Position numbers and translations under genes: made by a program. Positions 1 to 11,129 of a stretch of 64,000 bases of DNA are shown here, one piece after another (the stretch's first letter is position 1; every line of letters begins with the position of its first letter). Below the pieces are notes generated by a model. The model was not told the origin of the DNA. It saw only the letters and a list, made by a program, of their open reading frames with translations, and made no database searches. The stretch spans positions 248,001 through 312,000 of the forward strand of contig MU008164.1 of the NCBI GenBank assembly GCA_010909165.1, read 5' to 3'. Origin of the DNA: Anthoceros angustus (lineage: Eukaryota; Streptophyta; Anthocerotopsida; Anthocerotales; Anthocerotaceae).

Positions 1-748
1 CTCCCCAGTGGCCGCCGTGCTTGGTATTGAGCTTGGCCCGGAGGCCGATGACGGGCCTGACACCGAGCTCCTGGCTGGCTTTGATCACAACTTCCAGCTC
101 TTCCACCTGCTCGAGGACGATGATCGCATTAAGCTTCATGTCCCGAGCTGTAAGCGCCAGAGCCACGTACTCATAATCCTTGTACCCATTACATATGAGC
201 ATGGCACTGGGGCTTGCCTTGCACATGCACGACATGACAGTGAGCAGCTCGGGCTTGGACCCAGCCTCCAACCCGTAGTCGAAGTCCTTTCCGAAAGCCA
301 CGATATCTTCCACAATCCGACGGTCCGGATTACACTTCACTGGAAAAACACCTCGAAACACCCCCTTGTACTGCCGGGCTGCAATGCCCCTCACAAACGC
401 CCGCTGTAACGTCTCCAGTCTGTGCTTAAGGATATCCGGAAATCTGATAATAAGGGGCATCCTCATCCCCATCTTCACGACAGCGCCCTCCACCACATCC
501 ATCAGGTCGATGCCTTCTTCAGGCTGGGTTTCCTGTCCGTGCGGATGCACGCATATGTGCCCCTTCTTATTCACCTTGAAGTACGGTGCCCCCCATCCGT
601 CAACCTTGTAGATGTTGGCCGACTTTTCAACGCTCCAAGGCAGGCCAACTACTGCAGCGGCTCCGGCATTGGCTCCTTCATGACCAGCTTCAGCACATGC
701 CTTACCAACCATGGCAGGAGTCACGGGGGTTGACATCTGGGCGGCCAT
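1..748 (-). CDS. ADC: Biosynthetic arginine decarboxylase, plant type, N-terminal 249 residues (runs off left edge)
   Basis: The minus strand is open from an ATG at 746-748 to base 1, with no intron. A TGA in frame lies at 758-760, so the start is well bounded; a second ATG follows at 734-736. The protein begins MAAQMSTPVTPAMVG and then matches the plant/cyanobacterial SpeA-type enzyme: VDGWGAPYFKVN near residue 55, LIIRFPDILKHRLETLQ near 110, the PLP-lysine segment FPVKCNPDR near 150, YGLEAGSKPELL near 175 and VRPVIGLRAKLNTKHGGHWG at the edge. The family decarboxylates arginine to agmatine, the first step of the plant route to putrescine, using pyridoxal phosphate. I see the fold-III barrel half only. 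The N-terminus is small-residue rich and not an obvious transit peptide. The frame has no indels, unlike nearby repeats. Confidence 0.93.
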   Translation of the reverse strand, partial: MAAQMSTPVTPAMVGKACAEAGHEGANAGAAAVVGLPWSVEKSANIYKVDGWGAPYFKVNKKGHICVHPHGQETQPEEGIDLMDVVEGAVVKMGMRMPLIIRFPDILKHRLETLQRAFVRGIAARQYKGVFRGVFPVKCNPDRRIVEDIVAFGKDFDYGLEAGSKPELLTVMSCMCKASPSAMLICNGYKDYEYVALALTARDMKLNAIIVLEQVEELEVVIKASQELGVRPVIGLRAKLNTKHGGHWG

Positions 749-2415
749 TTGGTGCTTTCAGCTGTCGTCCACAAATGCACACAGACTTGAGATCTCAGTT
801 AACAGTGTCTTCTGTTTCACTTTTCACCACTGCCACTCCTGTACTGGCAGTGAAAACGGGATCTTGAAGGAGGAAGAACTGGAACGGCGGGCAGAAGCTG
901 TGTGAAAGGTTAGCAATGTTAGCGGAAGCTCAAGAGGGTGCAAGCTTCCACGTTTTTTTGCAAGTTGCAGAGCACTACGTCTTCGTTCGTCCGGACGGAA
1001 GCAAAACCAACCCACCGCTAGCTGAAAACCTAGGTGCAACACAGCCCAACACGTTTGTCAGCCATCATAAAGCTTGCTGCAACACAGCAATGTGAGCTTT
1101 GTACAGCAAAGTTGATCTACACAAATAAGAGAACAGCAATTGGGCAGCAAAACGTTTTCAGGGCATACCAGCTGGCTCTCAGTAGGCTCCTTCCTACCAG
1201 TCCTTCAACGGAGCGGATCCGGATCCAGCAGCAACCGCAAGAATGTAGCAGTTCCTTGCAAAGCAAAAGCGCCGAGGTGTGCGCAGGCAAGCTTGCAGGC
1301 GGCTCGCAGCTGGCTCTGGATGGAAGAAGGGCAGAAAACGCTCAGAGGAGTCTGGATTAGAGAGGAGGGACGCTTGTAGAGGCGCTGCAACGGCTTTCAG
1401 CGAGGGTACGGCAGGGCACGTACACGAGCCCAGCATATGTGGAGGAATTCTGGGATATCCTGCTAGACCCTCCTGCCTGAAGGCAGGCCCAACTGGTGGG
1501 CACAGGCCAGGGTGGGCGGGAAGCTCCTGGAATTCTGAAGGTAACATCGATTTCAAACGTCCACAGCCTCCGGGACTTGAAGACTCTTGAGTCGTCTTCT
1601 ACAGACTGACGGCGACAGACCAAGCGAGTGCCAGCGCAAATTATTCCCGCTGCCCCCCCCCTAGCCCTGCACGTTGAACCACACCGACAACGGCGTCCGA
1701 GCGCGGCGGTGGCAAATGGGAGAGTCCAGCTCACAGACCTGTCGATAAATTGCACAAGACTGCTACTCCACCATATCACTAGTCTAACGTATATAGACTA
1801 CCTCGAGCGGCCACTCTCACATATATAGAGTACCTGGAGAGTAGATCGAGAGGCCTGGAGGGCTGTTCCACCTGCTTTGCACCTAAACAATTGGGACATA
1901 GAATTCATGCATTCCAAGCGCCTTGGGACTCAGGAGTGGAATTCATCTACAGACTTTGGATTGCAATCTACTAGCGAGCTTAGGCTAGACCTAGGGAAGA
2001 GGGGAGTATAGTGGGGCCTAAGTGGTCCATGCGAGTCTTGGAGATGCCTTCGGGTGATCTGTATGAGAGTATTTTTTAGAGTCGAGCGAGGTCGGCGCGG
2101 CCAGGTGGACTGGAACGACTTTTACTTGAACAAATTTGCCCAACCGGGCTCGAAGATTGTGAAAAAAGATGGTTTCCATCGCGGCATTGATCCGCCCGCA
2201 GGCTGCTTTATCTGTAGAGTTCTTATGTCGTCTGGTGTATGTGCACCGCACGTGATGTCTGTGCACGTGATGTCTGTCGTTTTCTGGGTTTAAGTTTAAC
2301 TTTATTAAAAATGTCTCGCCCTGAAAGGACTCTGAGGGAGTCCCGCACGCCCTTCCTACCCAGATACAGATACGGATACAGATACAGAAGAGGTAATCTC
2401 GTGCAGGTACAGTCG
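749..2415. other. Upstream region of arginine decarboxylase; no supported gene
   Basis: This should hold the promoter and 5' untranslated region of the arginine decarboxylase gene. I see no convincing TATA box close to the start. Short open frames exist on both strands but none resembles a protein. A short direct repeat containing TATATAGA-like cores lies at about 1790-1835, and a short GATACA/GATACG microsatellite lies at 2361-2388. Confidence 0.5.
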
Positions 2416-3020
2416 GCCCCCCCTAATTGGGAAATCTATAAATGGGATTCCTCTCTAAATGGGACCTCCCATCCTACTCCCTTTAGTTTACAATGTAATA
2501 AATAGGACTTTTTCCTAAATAATAATTGGGACCTTTTGAAACATACATTCATATTAGTTTCTCCTCCCTAAATGGGATTTCTAAATGGGATTTCTAATTT
2601 TTTTACTAAAAAAAATTAAAAAAAGAAAAAAAAGAATCGATTATTTCAGAGCACAATAGACTTTTAGTTGTGATTGAAGACTCTTAAGCTAAGCTTTTTC
2701 CTTTATGATAGGTAGAGGTTTTTTGATGTTGCTTGGAGAGAGTGCTAGTTTTCAAACAACTATATAGAGAAGTGGTAAAATTTATTTTTAGTGAAACCTA
2801 TCAATCAAAATTTAAAATTTTCTTTTTTTGGGTATTTTTTTATTTTTAGAGTTTATAATATTTTTATTATTTTTAAATAGGGAAAATATAATCGGGACAC
2901 CTCCCTTAATGGGACCTCTAAAGGCACTCCGAACCAGTCCCAATTACGGGTGGATCAATCTCAGCAGAGACTACATGCGAGGGAGGTCGCCTGTAAATGG
3001 GGCAATTTTGACTCTAATCT
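2416..3020. repeat. AT-rich low-complexity DNA with scattered AAATGGGA motifs
   Basis: The motif AAATGGGA or AATTGGGA recurs about ten times at irregular spacing (for example near 2437, 2457, 2526, 2571, 2584 and 2910), set in A/T runs. No frame is coding-like. It may be a decayed minisatellite or part of an unrecognised repeat; I cannot place it in a family. Confidence 0.45.
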
Positions 3021-3318
3021 AGGACTCTCTCATCTAGGACTTCTAATGCTACTTTCCATCTTACATTGGGCTCTAAGCTATAGGGCTGCATACTCATGTT
3101 TTTAATTTGTTTAGAGCGCATAATCGTGGCGCTACGTTGTCTTCCTAAGGTGCTATGTCTTTCTAAGGTGCTGTCATTTACGTTGCTCTTGTGGTGTTTA
3201 GTGACGCTTTTATGTTATGGACCTCCTACTCTCCCTAGTTCTGACATACTTCGGCATTCGGGGATTTTATTCCCACAGTTGAGGTCCACCATAACCCCCT
3301 TGTGGCTTGGGACAAACT

Positions 3319-3756
3319 CTATCCATACCCTTCATTCACAATTCTCTTAGTGGCCACTAGGAATTTGCCCAACAATAACGGCGGTGCTGTGCTGATTTGG
3401 TTCTTTGCAATCATTGTCACAAACAGCTGGTGAAGGCCAGATCTTGCTTTCTCCGTGCTTGTGCACTCAAAGAGGAAGTGGGTTTCATCATCTACCCGTC
3501 TTTGGTCGCATCTTCTGCACAAACGCTGCTTGGCACTTGCCCTCTGCCTTTGATGATTTGAAGGTTTGAGGACCTCGATTGGAATCGAGCCAATTCTCGA
3601 ATCATGTTGGCTAGAAGCGAAGTCTGCAACTATTCTTGTGTGGTGTACTCGTCCCCTTTGTGCACACAGCTCACATAGTGCCTCATGTCTGTTGTTAATG
3701 TGGTGGGTGACCACACCTTTTTCAAATAGGGTGAGGAGGCCTGTAGTGGGAGGGCA
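3319..3756 (-). pseudogene. LINE-type retrotransposon, C-terminal zinc-knuckle part of ORF2
   Basis: The minus strand encodes a Cys/His-rich tail with RLCRRCDQRRVDDETHFLFE followed by C, then a conserved R-x3-H helix and a stop near 3319. The pattern C-x2-C, then an acidic 'ED.HFLFEC' block, is typical of the segment after the reverse transcriptase in many non-LTR elements. A second Cys pair (CELCAQRG) lies upstream. The matching reverse-transcriptase thumb region is found at 5050-5340 on the same strand, so this is probably the distal end of one LINE copy split by about 1.3 kb. No endonuclease or RT palm motif is present here. Assignment to a LINE clade is not possible. Confidence 0.6.
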
Positions 3757-5045
3757 GCGGCCATGTAACGGACATGGATTTGGGGGGTGTCCATCACCAT
3801 CGAGTTGCGGCCATGGCCGTAGAAAGGGGAGTGACTTGGGTTTAGCTGCAGTGACTAGGCCGGTGCACGAAAGGAGGGCTATGTCAAGAGGGCAGCAGGC
3901 TGATAATAGGCGTGTGTTTGGAGAGTTCCCATCACCGGGTAGTGACGGGCAGAACTGCACATTGTGGACGAAGTTGAGGTCGAGGCGATGAGGCGGTGAG
4001 CGGCATGAGGGATGTATTTGGAGGCGGAAGTGATATCATGTACGGTGGAGGCAAGTGTGTCGTCACCAGCAAGTAACAAGCATGTGTCTAGCGTGGGCTG
4101 CGAACACAACGGGGTGGGAGTAAGAGGGGCGGGTGGCGGAGGGAGAAGAAGAGTGGGGCAGAACCCATGGTTGTGGCAGGGGCAAAAAGGCACGTAGCGG
4201 CCATGAGGGAATTGTCCAGGGGGAGTGAGAAAGAGGCTGGAGGCAAAGGGGGGACACGTGATGGTAACAACGCCGAAGGCAACATTGGCGTAGAGGAGGA
4301 GGCAAAGGATGAAATTGAGGATGTGCCTAACTTCGTGCCGGACACATACTTGGCACACTCCACAACCGGGCCCCCTTGGAGGCTACACTGAAGAAATAGA
4401 TGTGTTGAATATGAATGGGGTTCAGGGTTTATTCTTATCCATAAGTAATAGTAAGTAACTTGGGGTAATACTTAGGGTTGATTAGTCAATAGTCACACCC
4501 ATTCGTTAGGGTTATGACCTTAGGGAATAGGCATAGCTTTTCGCTTTTGCTTAAGTTGCCTTTTCATGTTTTATCAATTAAGTCTTTTCTTGATTGCTGA
4601 AAGTATGTAATTATATATTTAATTTGTTTAATTGATCTATATAGTCCTATAAATCAGTATGGTATCATAGCATACTATATAGGTTGCATCCATAAGGATG
4701 CACATAAAATTGTGCATTACAAGATTTGCACAATGATATATTATTTATTGTTTCTTAATTAGAAAATGCTTACGAAATCAAGAAAACAAAAGAAATCAAG
4801 AAAATAAATTTTCTGCTATTTTCTTTAAAAACATCTATATTAGATCTGCGGAATCGGAAGAGATCCTAGTGCACTCCATTTGGATTCTTTGTTTCTAAGC
4901 AATTCCAATGGGAATACACTATGACAACACCGATGAGATAACATATCGAATTACAAGAGAAATTAAGAATGCAAGTGTTTTGCATTCTGAAAGCAAAAAT
5001 TCAAAAATTGAACATCGTCTTTAGAGATCTTCGCGTCCATAGCTG
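3757..5045. other. Segment between the two LINE pieces; GC-rich then AT-rich, no supported gene
   Basis: Bases 3757-4390 are G-rich on the plus strand and carry overlapping frames on both strands without recognisable domains. Bases 4390-5000 are AT-rich and non-coding, with repeats of TTAGGG-like words near 4430-4510 that are too few and irregular to be telomeric. Either an insertion or fast-decaying LINE sequence would explain it. Confidence 0.4.
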
Positions 5046-5049
5046 TGGG

Positions 5050-5340
5050 CAGATCCCACCTTGATAGCCACCCTTTCATGTCCTTGAACCATCCTCAGCC
5101 TTTCAGTAGGCTGGTTTCCCTTGACATTGCCATTGCAATTTTCGGTAGTCTGGACATGTCCATTTGCATGATCATGGATCTGAAGTTAACAGCTTGTTGT
5201 AGGGAATGGATTTCCAGCGGGAATGCCCCAACTTCGGCTAATATATTTGCTCGGCATGTTTGCTTGCGGATTCCCAAGTGCCATCTTAGGAAATCCATTT
5301 GTAAACTGTGTTTCTCAGCATAGGGGTTTGTCTCCGAGCC
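5050..5340 (-). pseudogene. LINE reverse transcriptase, thumb/connection fragment
   Basis: The minus strand reads FLRWHLGIRKQTCRANILAE, then VGAFPLEIHSLQQAVNF. This matches the stretch after the RT core in non-LTR elements (a phrase like 'FLR..LG..K.T....VL.ELG.FPL'). After one in-frame stop it continues with WFKDMKGWLSRWDLPTA, also typical of that region. The catalytic YxDD part would lie at higher coordinates but the sequence there is an unrelated GC-rich block, so the copy is truncated. It is in the correct order and strand to be the upstream part of the fragment at 3319-3756. Confidence 0.6.
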
Positions 5341-5379
5341 CCATTTTTGGCCCCAACCATCCAGAAATGCACATGTATT

Positions 5380-5540
5380 AGGGAACGGACGCGCAGAGGG
5401 GCGTCACGGCCAAGAACGGTCGAGGCGGGTGGGCGAGACCGTTAGTCGTCGCCACGCGCGTCCGTTCACGTAAGGGGCGGCCGAGTGGGGCGAGGGCGGC
5501 TCTCTGGGGCCGAGGCGAGCCGAGGTGTGTTAAACATTTA
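5380..5540. repeat. GC-rich block shared with three other loci next to family A genes
   Basis: This block, with CGAGACCGTT- and GGGGCGGCCGAG-like words, recurs at 34440-34640, 52220-52360 and 53740-53890. Each time it lies just beyond the 3' end of a family A gene on the minus strand, followed by a CTCTCTCTTT-type tract. It probably marks one edge of the family A/B unit. Confidence 0.5.
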
Positions 5541-5648
5541 AGAGTTGTTGCCATACACACCCAGTCTATACTTCTTTTTTCTCTCTCATTGGGTGTAAAC
5601 ATCTCTCATTTTGTCTACTTTCACACTTCATGACAAGTGTTCAAGTTT

Positions 5649-6680
5649 TCACACATATTCTATCGGTGTAGATGGGGTGTACACTGGTGATTTTGGTGCT
5701 ACAACTTCTTCAGAATAGTATTTCTTCTTTGACTTGTTGTAGGGTCCAGACATGAAATTTATCATTTCAAAAATCTCGTCCAATCGAGAATATTTCTGCA
5801 ACCAGAAGTCAACTGTGAGAATGTATAAATATTGTATGTGGACTTTTTTTCTTTCAAATACTAACCTCAAATAGTGCGAATAACTCCTTTTGGTTCTTGG
5901 ATAGCTACAAAAGAATTTAGACTGAGATCAATAATTTACCTCCATTTCAAGTCGAAGTAGATCCTGCTTTGCATATACCTTTTTTACTAGTGTTAAGCAG
6001 GTGCTATGAAGATTCCCCACACTGCGAAAGTGTGATTGTACATTCTGGAAGGGACAAATGTTAGAATTGTTATTTTGTGTTGAAAATGAATTGCAAATTG
6101 CATACCTTTTGGACGTTTTTTGTGGTCTCCGGATCTTGCATGAGAGACATTAAGTCCGTAGTTTTTAGCTCCTTGTTTTGAATAGCGACTGATATTTCTG
6201 TGTACAAAAAATTGAAATTATACACTATCGAAGATAGCAAAGAAAAAAAAACCTACAAGAACTTACTTCTTTGGATTTCCACATACTCTTGGAATGTTGC
6301 GTGCTCCCATCTTCATTTAGGATTGGTTGTGCTGGGTCTTTGAGACTATGCTCCCAAATTGGAACATAAGTGTTCTTGAAATCCTGGAACATTTTAGGAT
6401 ATTGAAAGTTGTTCATCCATTTGCCGTACTTTGTAAACTATGTTGAAGGGCCGTACGTTGGTGCGTTGTCTTCGACGTCATCTATCTTTCTTTTTTTGCC
6501 CTACAAAATAAGACAAGTAGCATTGATACCGGCAGAATTTGTGATGTAAATGTATTTAAGATAGACTGATTTAAGCGAACCTGAATTGATATGGCTGAAA
6601 GATCAATTTTTTCGTCAATTGCGTCTATCTTATCTTTGATTTCCTTAGCAGCAATTGTTTGTTCTCCAGCATTAACACAA
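5649..6680 (-). pseudogene. Family A unknown multi-exon gene, copy 1 (5' end missing)
   Basis: Exons on the minus strand align with the copies at 34840-36498 and 54030-55725. Recognisable pieces from 5' to 3' are AAKEIKDKIDAIDEKIDLSA (about 6590-6650), MNNFQYPKMFQDFKNTYVPI (about 6350-6420), an ENKELKT-type exon near 6170 and the last exon DEIFEMINFMSGPYNKSKKK (about 5740-5790). Introns are short and AT-rich. The upstream exons are absent: homology stops at about 6680, where an unrelated sequence with a GGAAGGGGG palindrome begins, so an insertion or rearrangement removed the 5' half. No known domain is recognised; the protein is charged and partly coiled-coil. Confidence 0.55.
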
Positions 6681-6686
6681 TAATCC

Positions 6687-6718
6687 TGGAAGGGGGTTAA
6701 TATATGAACCCCCTTCCA
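6687..6718. repeat. Perfect 12-bp-stem hairpin, GGAAGGGGG motif
   Basis: TGGAAGGGGGTT is followed by 8 bases and then its exact complement. The AACACNATAA...GAAGGGGG context just before it recurs at 11388, 12648, 22597 and, inverted, near 24950 and 26135, so it may be a terminal repeat of a mobile element. It sits where copy 1 of family A is cut off. Confidence 0.5.
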
Positions 6719-6739
6719 CACTAACCAAACCCCCTTCAC

Positions 6740-7979
6740 AAAAAAGACACCGTTCCTGAAATGCGCAATCTGGCGAATCCACCGTCACCAGCACCATGCT
6801 AAATACCATTTGCCTCGGAAAACTTAAGATTCAACAATCCATAAAACAAATAGGACTTTGTTGGCGCCGGCTGGCCGGCGCCAGCCCGGAAACTTCCTTG
6901 CCCACGGCTATGGTTAGAAACAAGTAATGAAAGGAAATCAAGATCTCACAGTTTCAAAAACCTCTTCTGTCCCTCCAAAATAGTCTGCCCTCTACAAAGA
7001 TCCCAGGAGGGCCGGTCGAGACTCATCTTGTGCTTGGGTGGCCAGATCTAAAACAAGCTGCCAGTTGCGCATGCGTTCAATTCTACGTCGGAGGCTGGGT
7101 TTACGCGGGGCCCCGCTTCATCATCTTCTTCGTTGTCTCCTTTGTCGCACGAGGTAAGCACTTGAATTCATATAAGCACTTCCTTGACCAACAACCAAGC
7201 AAACAAATCTAATACGCAGACATATAGGTGCAACCAATAACAACAGGAGGGAGTAGCTCGCACGTCGTGGCACAAACACACTCTCCCCACGAGAACAACG
7301 CGCAAATTCCTCACACATCGCTCTCGGAGTCATAGCTTTGGCCTCCTCACAACGCTCTTGCATTGCATATATAGAGGACAAGCTATGATCTGAGCTTGTC
7401 CTCAATGGAAGGGTCTATATATACTAGACCCTGGCATCGGCATATTCCTAAGATAACATGCATTACGAAGGGGTTTTCCTCACAAAGGGGTTTTGGAAAA
7501 ATCCCAACCCTATTCCGCCAAAACAAGCTGGGTTGGTTTTTGTTGAGTTTTGTAGGTGTTCATCCATCGGATTCGGGCATTCGGCTCGGACCACTTCTGT
7601 CCGGTCATCATTTACCGCGGTGGCGCCTTGCACTCGTGTTCATGGATAATTTGTCGGTGTGATGAAGGGCTGTGTAATTCTTCCATAATTTCGGCATGTC
7701 GAGTTTCGCAATTTGTGTGGTTCTATATGTTTTGTATACCAAGTGGGGGCTAGGCGCGCGGAAGTGCGCGCCTAAACAAGGGTATGCGCAAACTTGTGCG
7801 CGCACAAGGCAAAGCAGTCGAAATATATCATTCGATCGAGGAAATATGTCTTCTTGGAGGTGCATGGATGTGGCGGAAGCCCAGGAGACATAAGTTGCAC
7901 AAATCGCGGGCGTCCACATAGACACACCTCATCTATCTACCCTATGCCCTAAAGCTACGAAGAATACCCTATCACCTTT
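6740..7979. other. Spacer with hairpins; no supported gene
   Basis: The stretch holds a GC palindrome at 6863-6882 (GGCGCCGGC core), a perfect 11-bp-stem hairpin at 7374-7403, and a TATATATA-containing palindrome at about 7417-7435. Open frames here are short and unlike known proteins. A GAAGGGGTTTT-type word near 7469 resembles the terminal repeat motif described at 6687. Confidence 0.4.
7374..7403. repeat. Perfect hairpin, 11-bp stem and 8-base loop
   Basis: GAGGACAAGCT pairs exactly with AGCTTGTCCTC around the loop ATGATCTG. A/T-rich TATATA runs flank it on both sides. Function unknown; it could be the core of a small foldback element. Confidence 0.55.
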
Positions 7980-10900
7980 CTATCCTCTACGGTGTTTCCG
8001 TCTCCTTCGACGGTGACCTTGTGCCGGATCATCATCAAACATGCCTTCAAAAGCACCAGTAGCCGTCCCGGTTCCGTTGCCTCTGCCGCGGGTTCTTGTT
8101 GCGATTGGTGCTGAACTGGAAGTCGGATGTCTTTCATCATCAGCGCCCGCTTGTCGAACTACAGCACCCTTATTTTCGGGATTTTCATCCGAATCAGCAT
8201 TTTCCTCCAATGCAACTCTCTCTGGAACTGGGTGGTCTGCCCTGTTATCTTCAACCCTATTACCTTCTTCCACGGCTGGTAGATGTTGAAGTTCGAACAG
8301 CTTTGTCTTGATGAGCTCCTGTGTACGGACTTGTAGAGTGCTATCCCTTGCAAAGGAGAACCCGTATGCCAAAATAAATGTCTCCGATATCAACATCGAT
8401 CCGGTGCTTGGTCGCTTCCTCCGTTATCGCAAACCCTCTCTATCAACTGTGGAGCCAATATCTCCTCGTAGGTACCTTCCCTCAAACGCATTGCTATTCT
8501 CTGTCACCCACCACCGGACAACTAGGTAAGGTTCGTCACATAAGAAATCCAAGTCTTCGACGCAATCCGAAAGGCTGTACGATCGTCATCTCACATGGGG
8601 ATGCAATCATATGGCCTCGTCGATCTCGGACACATCCCCATCGAATCTCGCCAACTCGATGGTGCGGCTCCCGTGGCCTAAAATTCCGATACATGTGGCC
8701 AGTTGCGGGGTTCGAGCTGCGGAATGACAAAGACATCCGAACGTCGATGGGATTTAAGTTCCGCTCGGCCTCGTCCTGTTGTACCACTCCCATGCTTTTG
8801 AAGATCTCGATGGACTCCTCCTCGATTTTTCGCAAATATCGGTGATGCCCGAGCGAGTTCCACCATACTTTGTCTTCCGAGATAGATATTTTTGCATCGG
8901 TTCTTGAGGGCTTTCCTAATGGCTCTCAATGATTTATGCGGTCGTCATGGTTTGCCATGCGATTGAAGTGGACATAAAGGCGCTCCCCTTATATCTGTTG
9001 GTATTCTCAAGGAACTCCAAACCCTCCAACGGTTCCCAATGTGAACAAGTAGAAAGTGCCTTGCCACCGAAGCTCACATTGCCACTCTTTCTTCCCTTGA
9101 AATTTTGAATTGATCGATAACTATGATTGTGCAAATTCCTTACGCATCTCGTGTCCTCTTTTACCCATCCCATTGGGCGGACAAAGCTCGAAATCGGCCA
9201 CCTCGAAACCATTTTCACTTCCGGATTGGGTGTATAAGCGATGAATCAAACTCATAAGGGTTTCGAGTGACATTGCTTTTTGTGCACGAGACTTTTAGAA
9301 AAGCACGAGAACATTTGATCAATGCATCATGTGTGCCCGACAAGAAGGAAGCCCACCTTCACCTTATCGAAGACCCGCTTCTCGACAAGCATACTCAAGT
9401 ATGCAAACAACAACATATTCTTGTTTTCTCCGCCGTGTTGTCCGTTGCAAGTAAAACGTCTTGGCGAACCATCTCATAGGTGAGAATAACATCACGGATG
9501 ATATGAATAGTTAAGTTGGCGTCGTTCGAATATTCGGAAGTTCACAAACACCGGTCTTCATAATGTTGTTGTATACCAAACAACCCACAACATGGACCCG
9601 GATGAGACCATCCGCAAAATCCTTTGGAGGCAGGAAAATGTGGAGCTCCGTCTTGCTTTGGTCCATCCGTCTATCGCCATTCCAATGTATTTGCTCGGTT
9701 GGCCTTTACACTTCAAACGATGTTTTGCAAGTTTTAGTCGCTCCGATCGCCGACCGATGTTCACGAGTTGCTCATGGACCTCATCACGGTACAAATGGAT
9801 CACATGGTCGAATTTTCCTTGGTGCGCGGTGCATGGACCCGGCCTGCGCGCACAAGTGCGCGCGCACGCTTGTGCGCGCGCGCGCGCGCGCGCGCGCGCG
9901 CGCGCGCGCGCGCGCGCACAAGTGCGCCCACCCACGGTGCGCGCGCGCGCGCGCATGCGCGCGCATGCGCGCGCGCGCGCGCGCATGCGCGCGCGCGCGC
10001 GCGCGCCGCACGTGCACGAGTGCGCGCGCGCGCGCACTCGGGGTTCCACCTGCGCGCACCGGCGGTGTGGGCAAGCAAGGGCGTTGGAGTGCTCATGATT
10101 CCATGGAAGTCAAAAGGAAACTCGGATATGAAATACCTTGTTCTTGTCGGTTCTTTGGTCATCTCGATGCTGTCTTCAACGTTCGCATTGGACGCATTTT
10201 GAAAAGCTACACTTTGGTATCTTCACTTTTGGAAAATGTTTCTTCCATAAGGCACAGTGAGAATGAGAGGCGTTGGTCAAACCACTCTTGAAACCTCCGT
10301 TTGTAGTCACGGAATATCTCTCCTTTGGTATATGAATCGGCAAGTTGAAAAGCGAAACATTGGGCATTTTTTTAGCTTGAAAAACTTTTCCATCCAAGCA
10401 ATGCATTCCAGAACATGATCTTCAGTTGGGCGTCCTTGGAACTTCAATTCCGATGACCATGGTGTGTTCGTTAGTACTCTCTGTTTCAAATGTTCATACC
10501 TTCGCCATCCAATGCAGAACACTTTTCTGAAACTTCGTACACAACATTGCAACCTGCTGTCTCCCAGGAGAAAATTGAGAACATTGCGACCAGTAGAGTT
10601 TGCTTGTTCTACCTCGAGCAATCCTTGCAAATATATTTCCTGCTGTTCTCGAGGCAATCCCAAGAAGCGATATCTCAAGCTCTCTATATTCTTCTTTCCC
10701 AATTGCAGCAAACAACCGTTGCTACAGCAATGCGAAGGCCATGCGTTATGTATTTCCTCAATGCTGCACAGCTTCATGGTCCTCTTCATTCTCCGGCTTG
10801 GATAATGTCTACGCTTCACCGGGCAATGTTCACTCGACGTTCTGAAATTGGCGTGGTCTCCAGAATCCTTGGCCTACATTCTCTCCCTTCTCCAACGGGA

Positions 10901-11113
10901 GTTGTATCGATTCTGAGAGACCGATGCCTTCCATGCTCTGCAGGTGGTGTCCATGATTGTCACCTTCTCCACCTTCGCGGCCGCAGAATCTGAGGCGGCG
11001 GCTACACCAAAACATCCATCGTGATACATTGTCACACATCCATCGGCTGTATGGCCTTCCAATTGCCCCTGGGACCTGCGACCGCAAGAGTAGGTTGGAG
11101 AAGCGCTGTGCAT
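7980..11113 (-). pseudogene. DUF7869-like transposase-type gene, copy 1 (frameshifted)
   Basis: Minus-strand pieces in order: a start region near 11113; a helical block CLLQLGKKNIESLRYRFLGL (about 10700); an ending with VKIPKCSFSKCVQC (about 10190); then an intron (donor GTATTTC near 10140) filled by a CG microsatellite. The frame resumes with IHLYRDEVHEQLVN (about 9780) and YIGMAIDG (about 9690), then KVKVGFLLVGHT followed by a broken H-x2-ID (about 9330), and SLETLMSLIHRLYTP. An acidic, Arg-rich tail YGFSFARDSTLQVRTQELIK runs to 7980. From memory, the GHTHxxID signature is that of the plant domain DUF7869, thought to be a transposase-like nuclease. Several frameshifts occur, so it is called broken, but these may be sequencing errors. 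Next upstream on the same strand is the methyltransferase gene. Confidence 0.6.
9838..10042. repeat. Alternating CG/GC microsatellite, about 200 bp
   Basis: Runs of GCGCGC broken by CA/TG pairs form an almost pure purine-pyrimidine alternation, a classic Z-DNA-prone sequence. It lies inside the predicted intron of the DUF7869-like gene. Long reading frames across it (Arg-Ala repeats on both strands) are artefacts of the repeat. Confidence 0.9.
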
Positions 11114-11129
11114 TTCGATAGCTCTTCAA

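Noticed and set aside
2054-2293. 79-codon plus-strand frame with VDWNDFYLNKFAQPGSKIVK
   Set aside because: Looks mildly protein-like, but no family, no neighbouring exons and an equally open minus frame; left as unannotated upstream DNA.
4430-4520. TTAGGG-like words as interstitial telomere
   Set aside because: Only three or four scattered imperfect words, not a tandem array.
9558-10291. Long open frames on both strands over the CG microsatellite, including a 242-codon plus frame
   Set aside because: All three phases on both strands are open because the repeat codes for Ala/Arg/Cys runs; the informative protein homology is on the minus strand outside the repeat.
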